Positions 37,274 to 49,439 of a stretch of 64,000 nucleotides of DNA are shown piece by piece. A program made the translations under genes and the position numbers. The first letter of the stretch is position 1. Each line of letters starts with the position of its first letter. Under the pieces are notes generated by a model, which was given only the letters and a program-made list of their open reading frames with translations, ran no database searches and was not told the origin of the DNA. The stretch is from Nipponacmea schrenckii (Eukaryota > Mollusca > Gastropoda > Lottiidae): NCBI GenBank assembly GCA_030562195.1, contig JAUJPP010000002.1, positions 1,364,001 to 1,428,000 on the forward strand, read 5' to 3'.

Positions 37274-38754
37274 ACTTGATATTGCTTTAAAGACATATGT
37301 ATGTGGAGGCCAATACTGTTTGAAAGACTAGCCTAATCAATGTGCTTTGGTGTATAAATATTATTTAATTCAACAGAACATGATAATGTTTCGTTGATGA
37401 GTTTATATGCCTTATATTAGAATACAAGCTTATAGTTTAAACATTTCTCTGACTGATTACAAGTAATAAATAATTCATTTTAAAGTGATGTAGGCGTTTA
37501 ATGGTCGCTTCCTCGGATTACAGGGTCCAATTTTATCTTGGCACCCATTTTTTTTAGTCTTGAAATGATATATGAATGATAATTCATAGAAACGGTACTG
37601 CTTACTATCCTGCAAATCTATTACTATGGTTTTCTATACTGAAGAAGAATGTTTTCAGATAAAATATTTCAATAGCCAATAGCGGCTTTAAACATAAAGG
37701 GAGGTAATAAAATTATTCACCGGATATAGTTTTCGGCCATTGCAGACAATGTTTACAAAATCAGTAAAATGATTTGATGGCGTTTCTGACGTTCTTTTGT
37801 GGTAATTCTAAAATATTATTTGATATTTCACTTGTCGCGTTAATCAACAACATGTCTGTCGGGTTCTAGGTTTTCTGTAAATTAATATTAATAGGCCTAT
37901 AGTCAATAGTAACGAAGCCATGTCACTGCCAATGAAGGTAGGTCTGGGTATTAATATTAGGTTTGCACATAGAACTCTTAGTCTTATAGTTCTATAGTTT
38001 GCATTATAAGATTTATACCTTGACCATTATTGTGAAGATTGAAATAAGGACTAAAATTTGTGTGTTTCACATTGATTTTTCTAGAATCCTTCATATTCTA
38101 GATTTAGTAGGCGCATGTTCATGTGTAATATTAATAATAGACACCTTTGACTTCATAACAGTAGGCTATGCTATTATTTTTTGCATTTTGCAAATTAATT
38201 TTAATCAATAAAGCCGTGATTTATTGACATCATTGTATCAAATAGACAGCCTCAAATGTAAACAATCATGTCAAAAGGTTTTCATAATATGTGGAATTGT
38301 CAAATAATAGACCCTACGGGTAGCCTACCGGTATTTAGATTTTTAATAGCCCATAATAACTATAATTGGCATGTCTTGAAAAAGTAAATATAAACAAGAA
38401 ACTGTTACCCTATTGTGTTATGGCCAAATAAATAAAACTGTTACTTTTTATGGCAGTTACACTTAATTGCTTCAATATTGCTTAAATAACCAGGTCTGGT
38501 CTGGTCTGGGTCTGAAATATCAGGAAATACGATGCCATACAGGGTAATGATATAAGATTTAGAATTTTGACATCAACAAAATTTCAATATAAGCATATGT
38601 CAATTAATGACTGTAATATCTGGTATTGGGTGTTATAGAAGATACTCCCTATGGAAGCACTGGCCAAGGTCACAAGAAGAGAACGTATACATTTTCCTTC
38701 ACATTTCTGTTATTACATAAAGTAATGATTCCGAAGATTAGATTAAAAATACAA
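37274..38754. other. 3' flank of zinc-finger gene 1 and intergenic sequence
   Basis: The first 200 bases are likely 3' UTR, ending at AATAAA near 37465. Beyond this no gene is seen; the 70-residue plus-strand frame at 37999 is low complexity and unsupported. Confidence 0.5.
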
Positions 38755-39240
38755 TTAAAGATAACAATGAAATCTTAAATGACTAAAATATAATAATACT
38801 TGCAAATAATATATATATAACATGATTGAGGGAGTTAATGGAATAGGGTCCAATTGGCCATGGACTAGTAAATTACTAAGATTTTTATTTCTCTTTAAAG
38901 CAGTAACCAAACGTTCAATGTAAATATTGGGAAATTGATGTTGGAGTTCTTTATAATATCGTTTGACAATCAAAAAGGCATTTTTGGCTGTAGTATTATA
39001 GGTTGCAACAAAGGGTATGATTTGGTTGTCATGTTGGATGTTAAGTCCACTAGGTATCACAGTTTGTAACTGATCAATCCAGAAACTCTCTCTCTGCAAT
39101 CGTGTGGTTTTAGGTTTAACTGTAGGTAAAAAGGGAACTTGTTCAATAAGCATAACCAGAAGATCTTCAATGGAATGATTGGGTTGGTTGAAATGATTTG
39201 CAATTGGTCTATCTTTCTTATGAAGTACCGGGTATATCAA
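38755..39240 (-). pseudogene. GIY-YIG endonuclease C-terminal part of a Penelope-like element
   Basis: A minus-strand frame of 161 residues reads DRPIANHFNQPNHSIEDLL, then RLQRESFWIDQLQTVIPSGL and NIQHDNQIIPFVATYNTT. The RExFWIxxLxTxxPxGLN block is the C-terminal half of the GIY-YIG endonuclease used by Penelope-like retroelements. The catalytic YVG half and the RT are missing, so it is a 5'-truncated relic. It is a different subfamily from the fragment at 27070-27640, although both have the closing VxxYNTT/VPFNTT block. Confidence 0.75.
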
Positions 39241-40700
39241 AACGAAGGCCTAGTTGATAGGAGTTGTTAACTTCCATCAACAACTTCAATTTTAAGCCTG
39301 CAAGAGAAATTTGTTATCCCAATTGACAATTCATTAAAAGTCACTACTGATAAAGATTCAGATGATATGATACTAGTATTGTGGCATGTCGTATCACAAT
39401 CAACAGATATCATGCCAACACTTAACTCTACTTACCAGGGCCATATTTAGAAATCTTTTTATGCTTGCAATCCCAAACTGATGGAAAGTAGCATCTGAAC
39501 CGAGGCCGTTTGCTTCATACCAACTAACTTTCAGAGCTTTCTATCACCTGCGTGTCAGAAAAAAACATCAAACTGACTGCTAGTGGGTGCTGCACACATG
39601 AGGGGTGCAGAGCCAGGGTGGCAGTAATATGCGACAATATGCTCTGTACAGTTTTTCCGATGTTTTCAAATGTATTTCACAGTGTATTTATTAGTTTTAC
39701 TGTAGATTATTTAGTTTGGGCGCCTAGCAGTTGGGTCCCTGTAGTGTTTTCTGGAAACAAAATTCGGCCCTTTCTTCTAGCACATGGCTTTAAACAAACC
39801 TAGAGTTTTTCAGGTGGGGGTTGGTTTTCCACAGTTGTACTCTAAAGTTGTGCCTTTATCACACATTCCCAGTTTGTTTACACACAGCTGCGAAAAAATG
39901 CTGAACGGTGGCTCAAAATTTTTGTAATTTACTGAGTTTACAGTTACTATTGAATCTGATTTGTGTGGAGCAATAGTTATTAATAGTACTTTAGTTATTT
40001 TGATTCTAATTCTTTGATCGAAGAAGTTATTAATTTAACTATTGCAGATAGAAATATCATCTATTAACTGACAAGAGCTGTTTGTATATTGTTTCTGTTG
40101 TAAATTTGTCTCTTGAGACTTAAGGATCTTAATATACTTATTTGTGTTTATCTCCCTTGATAGAACTTGGAGAAGTCTCAGACTAAATCTTCGTCATAGA
40201 CAAGTCTAAGTGCGAAACTAGGTTTATGGGATCAGCAATCAAACTCACTCAAGGAAAGGTTTAAATTTTTTGAATGATGAAAGCTATTTATTTATGTTTC
40301 AAGGGATTGTTTAGAGGATTTCTATCTTTTAATGTGTATCTGGGTTCTATTAACTTGTTTCCAATTTACCATGTTCCATTGGATGAACTTGTTGGAGCAC
40401 ATACTCCACTCACAATATTCACAATCGTCCATTTTTCAAACTTAAGGATATGTGCAAAAATATCATGATACAACTCTTTTATTCCATTAATACTAAGCAA
40501 AATAAGATATACTGGAGAGTTATATAAGGATATAAGCAATTGACTTTTTCTTGAATTCCAGGAACCACAGGCATTGGTGGAAAAATGGAATTTCCCAAAA
40601 AAAGTTTAAAGTGTCCCCAGAAATATATAAAAAAGATAAAAATTGTCTTTACATAGTTAATAAACATTTACTTTTATCCCTAGTGTTCCTTGTTATATTT
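39241..40700. other. Intergenic upstream of zinc-finger gene 2
   Basis: No coding region is supported. Sequence at 40690-40709 (TTATATTTATTTTGTAG) forms a good polypyrimidine-poor but usable 3' splice site just before the start codon of the next gene. An untranslated first exon is therefore expected somewhere in this interval, but I could not place it. Confidence 0.5.
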
Positions 40701-40727
40701 ATTTTGTAGGTTTATGATTAACTGAAG

Positions 40728-43700
40728 ATGGATATAAACAGTGAATATGATATGGTCAGTGTCAGTAACGTGTATATAGATAATGCTGACGAAGATTCAG
40801 AAGCTTCATCTTTTACAGAATTCTTAACTGACACATTAAGTCCACCAATACAAAACGGTTATACACACTTCAGGACTGACCTCTCCAAAACATTGGTACA
40901 TTCTGCGAAAGGAAGAAATGATATTGACACACAAAAGTGCTATGGAACTTCTTCAGACACTATTGTGATCATTGACAGTGATACTGATAGTGATGAAGAA
41001 CCTTCTCTACTGGTTCCTCAGAGAACTAGATCAACAGAGGAATATTCTGGTCCTTGGCTCAATGCTTTGAAAAGAAAAATGAATGCTCAACAAAAGGACT
41101 TGAAAAAAAAGGTTCCTAAAGTTACCAAAAAGAAGAGTAACCTTACCATTGATGATTGTGTAATATCTGATGATTATGATTCCAATGATGATCAGGAACT
41201 CAAAGTCAATACTAGTCCAGAAGCTGATCTAGGATATTGTGAAGGAGAGGATGTGGATGATAATATGTGTAATAGCATCCAAAAAACACCCACTACAACT
41301 TCATCAACCCCTGGTAAATATGACTATCAGTTTTCTAAATTCTTGGAACTTTTGCTTTAAAGGGATACTGCAACTTAGCGTGAACATAAGATTTTAGTTA
41401 TCAAGAATTGTCAACATGAGTATTATATTCATTAGTGAACTTACCTGGTGTCATAAAACAGAATCCCTTAAAATCTGGAAAACTTGCAAAACAGTCATTT
41501 TTGAAAAATGCTTAATGAATTTATTAATTTTGTATTTTTATTAGGGAAGCTATGAATCGCTTCTTAACAATCAAAATGTTTAAATAATCTTAAACAATTG
41601 CTTGTGCAGTAAAGCCAAGTCATAAAGATGTAATGACATGAAGAACAACTGCAAATAAGAATGTTGAAGTGATAACTATGATTGCAATTGTTACTTTCAC
41701 ACAGTGTTTGTTCCCTAATCTCTATGTTTGTTTGCAAGGGAAGCTATGCATAAAGTCTTGACATACAGAGCCTAAAATGTAGTTAAATGAATAGTGTTGA
41801 GGTTAACTTTCTTTCAGCTATATCAGCACACATATTTAGAAGATATTAGCAGTAAGTTAATTCACCTTGTTAAATTTGTTTCAGAATTTAAAGCAACACC
41901 AGGGTCAAGGTCAGTGGGTAGAAAGTCAAAGCGCAGCCAAAGGTTTTACTGTACAGATTGTAGAGCTGTCTTCTCAGAACTCCATGAACACGATCGAACT
42001 GTTGCAGAAGAACAGATACATAAAGAATTCACATGCGACTTCTGTCATGAAGAATTCTTCTCACAACATGATTACTCTAAGCATGGTCTGTCGTGTGCAA
42101 GACGATGTACTTGTCAATTTTGTGGACATGTTTTCCATGACATAACACAATTAAAACAACATCTATTCACTGTGCATACTATTTCCAAAGAAAATGCTTC
42201 GAGCATCGATATTCCAACAAATGCCTCTTCAAAGAGTACAGAGAACTTGTCTACAAGTAGTTTTTCTGAATATTCCACCTTTTCAAGTGATTTGAACACT
42301 TCACTATCAGAACCAGCTGAACAAGAAGAACTAGTGGATTCTACCAAATTCCCATGCAATATATGTAATTCAGTCTTCACAAATGCCTGCAACCTTAAAA
42401 GGCATACCACAACCAATCATCCTAGTCAATCGAAGACAGTTAGGCGAAAGAAAGGTAGATTCAGACTAAATGTCAACAAAGGACAGAATAAATATAGTGA
42501 TGGTCAAGTTAAATGTAACCAAGTCACACCAAAAGGTAACAATGTCACAACACAAGGTATCCATATCACAACACAAGACAACAAAGTCATCTTTTTCATC
42601 TTCATATTGTCATCACCCCTGTCTGTTGTCGTCTACAATTTAATTGTGAACCTGATAGAGACTACAGCTTTCATCTGATTTGAATGTGATGAGTGATGAG
42701 ATATTGGACAAGTTTGATATTGACAATTTTTCAATGAATATTAATATTAAGTTTCATGACTTAGTCAAAAATGCATCGAAATTAGCTTGTGAACCTGTTT
42801 TCATATGATTTGAATGTGATCATTTATATTGATGAGATATTGAACAAGTTTGATATTGACGATTTTTCAATGAATATTTATTAAGTTTCTGCTCATGACT
42901 AAGTTAAAAATGCATCGAAATTGGCTTGTGAACCCGTTTTCATATGATTTGAATGTGATCATTTATATTGATGAGATGTTGGACATGTTTGATATTGATA
43001 ATTTTTCAATGAATACTTATTAAGTTTCTGCCCATGACTTAGTCACAAATGCATCAAAATTGGCTTGTGGCTTGTTCATATGATTTGAAAGAAATTTGGT
43101 GTGATTATGTATATATATGAGATCTTGGTAGTTTGAAATTAAGGATTTTTTGATAAACATATTTTTTATATTATTGCCATTGATTACGTTAAAAAAAAGT
43201 CTCAAGATAAATAATATTGGAGTTTCAACTTATGTTACAGCAGAAATATACCCTAATATAGGCCTATCTTGATAGGCAACCACTTTTTGTATGGGTGTTT
43301 GAGTTTGAACACATCTCACCGTTGTTAAAGCATGCGCATGTTCTGGTTATCCTATGAGAAAACTATGCGCATATTTAATTAGTCATTTTGCTGCAATGTG
43401 TAGTTTTATAATGTTCAAGAACTGAACCCTCATTCCTTTGTTACTTATTGCCTGTTCCCTAGGTTGTTCAAAGGCACATGTTGCCTCTTGCACAAAACGT
43501 GTGGCCATGTGACTGGGAACACAAACAATGAAACTTAAGAACAAGAGATTCATCTACACTATTCAAATTTTCTTTGTCACACGGGAACAGCCTATGGATA
43601 TTGGACTTGTACAGGGTCAGATCACAATGCAACTAGGGAACAGCCTTTGGATACAGGACCTTTAGAACCATACTATTCATGATGCATCCTTGATGCTCAA

Positions 43701-44628
43701 AGTGACAAAATTACAGCCTGCCCGTTTTCAGTGTAACTAATGAATCCTTCCATTCCAGCCTAAAACCAATAAATATGTCATCTTTTCAGGTAAATCCACC
43801 AATAGTACTGTAACTGTTTCCAACCAACAAAAAACATTTACCTGCGACTTTTGTCAAAAACAATTTATCTTAGAGGATGAATACTCTGTACATTGTAAGA
43901 GCTGTACTGTTCGCTGTACATGTCCTTTTTGTGGTACAACATTTCAAGCGATGAATGAATTAAGACGACATATGTTTACCCAACATGATCTTTCTGATGA
44001 GGAATCTGAATCGACCGAAGTATCAGCAAGGGCAACTTCCAAATCCTCTAAATTCTCATGTTCAAAATGTGGTAAGAATTTTAGCACAGCTAGTAATCTT
44101 CAGAGACACATAAAATCTAAACATCTTAAATCTACAAAGAAACAAGGTACAGCTTCTAAAGTTAAAACAAAAAAGTACTTTCCTCGATCAAGTGGGAAAT
44201 GCACAGGAAAACAGCTCGCCAAAGCTAAGACCTCAGAAGTTCAGTGTAGAAGTGCTTCAAGACCACTAAAGAAAAGAAAAGAAGCTCTACCTTCACAAAA
44301 GAAACATAAGTGTAATGAATGTGGTTTAAGTCTGTCAAATATTTATAATCTTAGGAGACACAAAGCTATTCATGCAAGAAAAAAAGCACAAGCTAAAAAG
44401 GATAAAGCTAAGATACCATTACCAGAAAAGCTTGGTGATAAAAAGAAAACTGGAAAGTTCTGTTGTGGTATCTGTGGTGACTATTTCAATCATTTATTTA
44501 ATCTGGAAAGACATGCCATGAAACATTCAGAATCTACACCTTATCAATGCCAGATCTGCTTCACTAGATTCTCTCAACTTCAGCATTTACAAGGCCATTT
44601 TGAAAAATTCCATATCATGGACAGTTAG
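40728..44628 (+). CDS. C2H2 zinc-finger protein 2, three coding exons
   Basis: Exons are 40728-41313, 41885 to about 42535, and 43790-44628, all joined in phase 1; the predicted length is about 691 residues. Exon 1 starts at the first ATG after an in-frame TAA (40719-40721). It encodes an acidic/Ser-rich region with a SUMO-interaction-like motif (residues 78-90) and a lysine-rich stretch. Exon 2 has three finger units (FTCDFCHEEF..., CTCQFCGHVF..., FPCNICNSVF...). Exon 3 repeats that module (FTCDFCQKQF..., CTCPFCGTTF..., FSCSKCGKNF...) and adds three more C2H2 fingers, ending with a stop at 44626. The exon 2 donor is uncertain: AAAG/GTAGAT (42454), AAAG/GTAACA (42535) and CAAG/GTATCC (42556) all preserve phase. 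It is probably a nuclear regulator; no orthologue is assigned. Confidence 0.82.
41357..41540. mobile_element. Palindromic MITE family, reversed partial copy in an intron
   Basis: It begins CTTTAAAGGGATACTGCAAC, then AGTGAACTTACCTGGTGTCA, which matches the reverse complement of the right half seen at 26700-26862. It sits in the first coding intron of the three-exon zinc-finger gene, about 40 bases past the donor site. Confidence 0.65.
42660..43200 (+). mobile_element. Tandem-core element fragment in an intron
   Basis: About three and a half units of 139 bases (spacing measured between GGCTTGTGAACC/C words at 42785, 42924 and 43063) contain TATTGATGAGATATTGGACA and GATTTTTCAATGAATATT. This is the reverse complement of the core at 28880-29985. 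Terminal ATACGCCCAC sequences are missing. It lies in the second coding intron of zinc-finger gene 2. Confidence 0.75.
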
Positions 44629-44766
44629 TCTCAATTTGATGTTTCTTTGTGATTACATGAAAAATGGTACTGAAATGATATTTACAAAATTAATTGTACT
44701 TATATTATAGCCAAATTTTTGTCTTTATGTGGTATGAATTCAAGTTGGGTTGTGATTCTTTATTGA

Positions 44767-45470
44767 TATATATTTATACGCTCACATTAATATGTGGACG
44801 TTTATTGTCGTCGCCCCTGTTCGTCCGACCGTCAACATTTGTTGTAGACACTATAGAAGCTACAATCTTATATGGACTTTTATTAAACTTGGTATGAGCA
44901 TTGGAATTGATAAGACGGCGGTCAAGTTCGACTTTGACCATTTTTAATTGAATAGTTTTTAAGTTATTACCCTTGACTTAGTAAAATCTTGTCAAAAGTT
45001 TATTGTTGATGCAATAAAACCTATAATTAACAATTTTGATGAAACTTGGTGTGGGCATTGGAATTGATTAGACGTTAGTCAAGTTTGAATTTGACAATTT
45101 TTCAATGAACGGTTTTGACTTGCCTCTGACTCAGTAAGTTTGCGTCAAAATTCTATTGTGGTTGCAACAAGAAGCTTCAATTTTCAATGGATTTTGATGA
45201 AACTTGGTGTAAGCATTGATATAGTGTCAAGTTCGAATTTGGCGACTTTTTTGATGAACAGTTTTTGAGTTATTGCCTTTCACTTAATAAAATTGCATCA
45301 AATGGGTATTTTGGGTGCATAGAAGCTGCAGGTTTCAAAGGATTTCGATGAAATTTGGTGCGAGCAATGGCATTGAAAAAAAGTCAATGAATATTTTTTG
45401 AATCATTGCTCAATTTATTATTCAAATTTAATGCTGCCAGTGAGCGTATATTACCTCGCCTGGCAAGCTA
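44767..45470 (+). mobile_element. Tandem-core element, complete copy
   Basis: Left end region TATACGCTCACATTAATATG, then GTCGTCGCCCCTG. The right end is GTGAGCGTATATTACCTCGC followed by CTGGCAAGCTA, so a 10-base inverted subterminal repeat ATACGCTCAC is present. The interior holds four units of about 155 bases with GATGAAACTTGGTGTGGGCA and TTTGACAATTTTTCAATGAA. The octamer TTTATTGA occurs immediately outside both ends (44759-44766 and 45471-45478). No protein is encoded. It lies just past the stop codon of zinc-finger gene 2 and so may be in its 3' UTR. Confidence 0.75.
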
Positions 45471-45644
45471 TTTATTGACCTGGACATTGTAAAAATTGTA
45501 CTTGGCATGTCAATATTTATTCTATCTGAAGTTTGAAATTGGTTATTAGTTGTAAATGGCTTTTGTAAGTAAAGATACTGTACTGCTTCCTTGAAATGTT
45601 ACCTTAATTGGAATGTATTATCTCTGTCGAAGATGCTTGCTTTT

Positions 45645-46582
45645 TATACGCCCACAAATTTGATGCGTATATTGTAACTATCGGTTAAAACTCCATTCAT
45701 TTCATTTGATTTATTTTGTAACTATCGGTCCTTTCATATGTTGTGCTTACTCTACAGGCTACACTTGTTCAAAAATTATTTTGATTTTTTATGAGGGTCA
45801 GTGTCATTATGAAGATGATCCCTTTCGATTTTCGTGATGATTCGATAATTTTTCACCGAAATATTCTGTCTGACTTGCCGTTTTTACTTCATTAACTATT
45901 AGGAGCAACTCGTGCTCCCTCTGCCGGCTACAATTATTCATGGATTCTCTTGATTTTTATTTTGTGGGTCAGTGTCATTATGAAAGAGATCACTATCGAT
46001 TTTTGTTATCCGATCATTTTTCACCGAAATATTGTGTCTGACATCGCGTTTCCCCCCCCCCCCCATTACCCATAGGGTGCAACCCGTGCTGACTCTACAA
46101 TTCTTTATGGATTCTTTTGATTTTTATTTTGTGGGTCAGTTTCATTATGAAAAAGTTCCCTGTCGATTTTCATGATGATCGGATGATTTTTCTCCGATTT
46201 TTGGTGTCTGACTTAGCGTTTTTGTCCCTCAGCTGTAGGATGTCACTCGTGCTCACTCTACAGGGAACAGTTTTCTTTGGATTCTTTTTATTTTTTTATT
46301 TTGTAGGCTATTGTCATTATGTTGATGATCCCTATTTATTTCCCATAATGATTTGATAATTTTTCAGCGAAATATCGTGACCGAATTACGTTCGCGTTTT
46401 CATAGTGCAAGTTTGCTCACTCTATAGACAACAATTATATGATAATCTTGATTTTTATTTTGTCTGCTTAAAATTCTCTATAGAATAGACATGAACCATA
46501 TGTGAATGGACACTAAACAATGATTTGTACTTGCAATTAAAGCTGCTGGTGGGTGTATGTCACCTTGCTTCGCAAGGCTATC
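45645..46582 (+). mobile_element. Tandem-core element with a different core
   Basis: The left end TATACGCCCAC and right end GGTGGGTGTATGTCACC, with hairpin CCTTGCTTCGCAAGG and then CTATC, match the neighbours at 44767 and 46868. The four internal units of about 170 bases (GGGTCAGTGTCATTATGAA at 45795, 45966 and 46133, plus a variant at about 46305) are unrelated to the 140-155-base core of those neighbours. It carries a nested SINE tail at 45685-45715. Confidence 0.7.
45685..45715 (+). mobile_element. Minimal SINE-tail insertion with target duplication
   Basis: A 31-base insert containing AAAACTCCATTCATTTCAT is flanked by the direct repeat TTGTAACTATCGG (45672-45684 and 45716-45728). The insert equals the 3' tail of the SINEs at 7338-7485 and 31265-31519. 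It is best read as an extremely 5'-truncated retrotransposition event. Confidence 0.8.
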
Positions 46583-46867
46583 TTTGGATTTATGTGCAAC
46601 ACATTTTTTATTTGATCCAGTTTTCCAAAAGCTGTAATCTTGTCATTTGATGGTCGAGTCTGGACCAAAGCCAATAGACTTAAATTATTTTCACCCGCAA
46701 ACATTTAGTAATTTCACGTTTACATGTAATGCTTTTTGATTTCAAACATAAGGTTGCAGTACATAACTCCCACCATCCCAGTTCCCTGACACCCAAATCT
46801 CCCTTAGTACCTAGATAGCAAACAAAGTCAGTAATCTGTTCACACATCTCTTAACTGATAACTTTTT

Positions 46868-47834
46868 TTCGCCAACATAGGTATGTGGACGTATATTGTC
46901 GTCGCCCCTGTCCGGCGGTCTGTCGGTCTGTCAACATTTGCTGTAGAAACTATAGAAGCTCAACATTTTATTTGGATTTTAATGAAAGTTGGTATGAGCA
47001 TTGGAATTGATAAGACGATAGTGAAGTTCGAAATTGACGATTTTTCGATGAACGTGTTTTGAGTTATTGCCCTTGACTTGGTAAAATTGCATCAAAATTC
47101 TATAGAGTATTGAAATTGATAAGATGGCAGTCAAGTTCAAATTTGACGTTTTTTCAATGAACAGTTTTTGAATTATTGCCCTTGACTTAGTAAAATCTTG
47201 TCAAAATTTTATTGTTCAAGCAATAAAACCTACAATTTCCAACGGATTTTGTTAAAACTTGGTGTGAGCATTGGAATTGATTAAAGTTTGAATTTGACAA
47301 TTTTTCAATGAACTGTTTGAGTAATTGCCCTTGAATAAGTATAATTGCGTCAAAATTCTATTGTGGTTGCAATAAGAAGCTTTAATTTTTAAAGGATTTT
47401 GACTAAACTTGGTGTAAGTATTGGAATTGATAAGACGGTGGCCAAGCTTGAATTTGACGATTTCTTTGATGAACAGTTTTTGAGTTATTGCCTTTAACTT
47501 AGTAAAGTTGCTTCAAACATTTTTTGTGGAGGGAAAAGATGCTAAAATTTTTAATAGATTTTGATGAAACTTGGTATGAGTATTGAAATAGATAAGATGC
47601 TGGTCAAGTTTGAATTTGACGATTTTCCATGAACAGTTCTTGAGTTTGACTTAGAAAAATTGCATCAAAATGGTATTGTGGGTGCATAGAAGCTGCGGGT
47701 TTCAAATGATGAAATTTGGTCCAAGCGATGGCATTGAAAAAAATATTTAAAGAATGTTTTTTTAGTTATTGCCCAATTTATTATTCAAATTCAATGCTGC
47801 AAGTGGGCGTATTATACCTTGCCTGGCAAGCTAT
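46868..47834 (+). mobile_element. Tandem-core element, degenerate left end
   Basis: It begins near GCCAACATAGGTATGTGGAC and GTCGTCGCCCCTGTCC, and ends AAGTGGGCGTATTATACC with hairpin CTTGCCTGGCAAG, then CTATC. About five units of 149-161 bases contain GTGTGAGCATTGGAATTGAT and AGTTATTGCCCTTGACTTAG. It has the same family and core as 44767-45470. Confidence 0.75.
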
Positions 47835-49439
47835 CTTGGATGAAAGTACTTTTTTTCAATGCTAATAGTGAGTGATTGGTTATCTAGGGTCGCTAAAGCT
47901 GAAAAAAAGGTTCATAGAACAAAAGCCTGTCAATCACCTCTTTAGTTGTATGAATTTTAAAAAACTTATAATATTGCAATAAACTTTATTTTTTGCTTTA
48001 TATTAATAATGAATGTGTGTAATAGTCCACTATCAATGAAATTATAGCCTCTAGTCTTGATAATTCTTTGACTGGTTTGTTTGTTATAAATTAAATATAT
48101 TTCACTGTTTTTTATGTTCAACCGTCTTTTAGTGACCGATGTAAGACAATTCGAAACAAATGTTATCGATATTGAGTGTTTTCTAAACATCTGATCACTT
48201 TATAGAATTAAAGTCAACTTCTAGTATCGTGACTCCTATCTCTAACATGTTCAAATGGATATTTACAATGTCAAGCCGTTAAACTTGCTTTAACCTTTAG
48301 TGCAATGCAGCCATTGGATTTCACAGCAGCGAATACAGCCAATCAGAGCCCTCGACAGAGAGGTTGTAAATATTTTTGTGTTAACAGACTTTCTGTCTAG
48401 GCCTCTCATTCGCATAAATTCAATCAAATTGCATCCATCCATGCATACATCCATGGTACTAGAAAGGTAGCTATTGTAGTCAAGGTATAAGTACAAAGTT
48501 AGTTGAGTAAGCTTGAAATGGCGAAAATTGGTCGAATGTTGTCTTGCTTAGTTCATTTTGGTATATTTCATTCTGAATTAAGGATTGAGATTTGACTAGA
48601 AATATCCTGAGGCCTGACAGCTCCGTTTCTTACCATTTTAATGGAAAATAGATTAATTGTCTAGGAAGTGCTCCCTTTGGACAATTGGCACTGGATAGAG
48701 AGGTGGTAGCTTGATTTGGAAAAACGAAAGTTTTAACCCATGCATATGCTATTCTAATTACTACGGGGCTATCACAGCACAATTTCACGGATTCACCTGC
48801 AGGAAAAGTCTCATTACGGAGCCAATGAGACCAAAAATAGATGATATAATGCTTTGATTATGTCTTGCAGCCATTCAACTGAATGTCATATATCAAGTCA
48901 TAGAGTTGACATTTCACATTGAAAAATTCCTTTTAAAGGTTTTCTTTCTAGTAATTAAATATTCCATAATATAATGCATATAGTGGTTAATCAAATATAT
49001 CGTTCGAATTTGATTACAGCAATATTCGAAGGAGTTAAGTTACTTTTCTCATTGCGCACTGCTTTATAGATAACGTCATCTGCCAATGTAAAAAAAAAAC
49101 ACATTACGTAAGTCTCAATTCATAGTGTTAATATAAAACTAATGTTACCTACATAGTAGACTAAGACACTATCCTGACAAAAATTTTTCAGTCTTTAAAT
49201 TGCAACATTTTCGATGTTGCATGCCAATCAGTTTACAGAGCTGCCTAACATGCTAGTAATAGTACGAATTTACGAGTTAGTTTCCCTTTATCAGATTACA
49301 ATAAGCGACTGATTATGTTTCAATGCGTTTATTATGAATGGTTGTCTGTATATAATGGGATAGTTTCATTCATTGAAAACCTTCAATCTAGGTCTTCAGA
49401 CTAATTATATGAATTTTGAATCAAAAAATGTCGGACACG
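47835..49439. other. Intergenic, no gene seen
   Basis: AT-rich sequence with short minus-strand frames at 47966-48190 and 48290-48496 lacking domains or splice context. No repeat structure was noticed. Confidence 0.5.
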
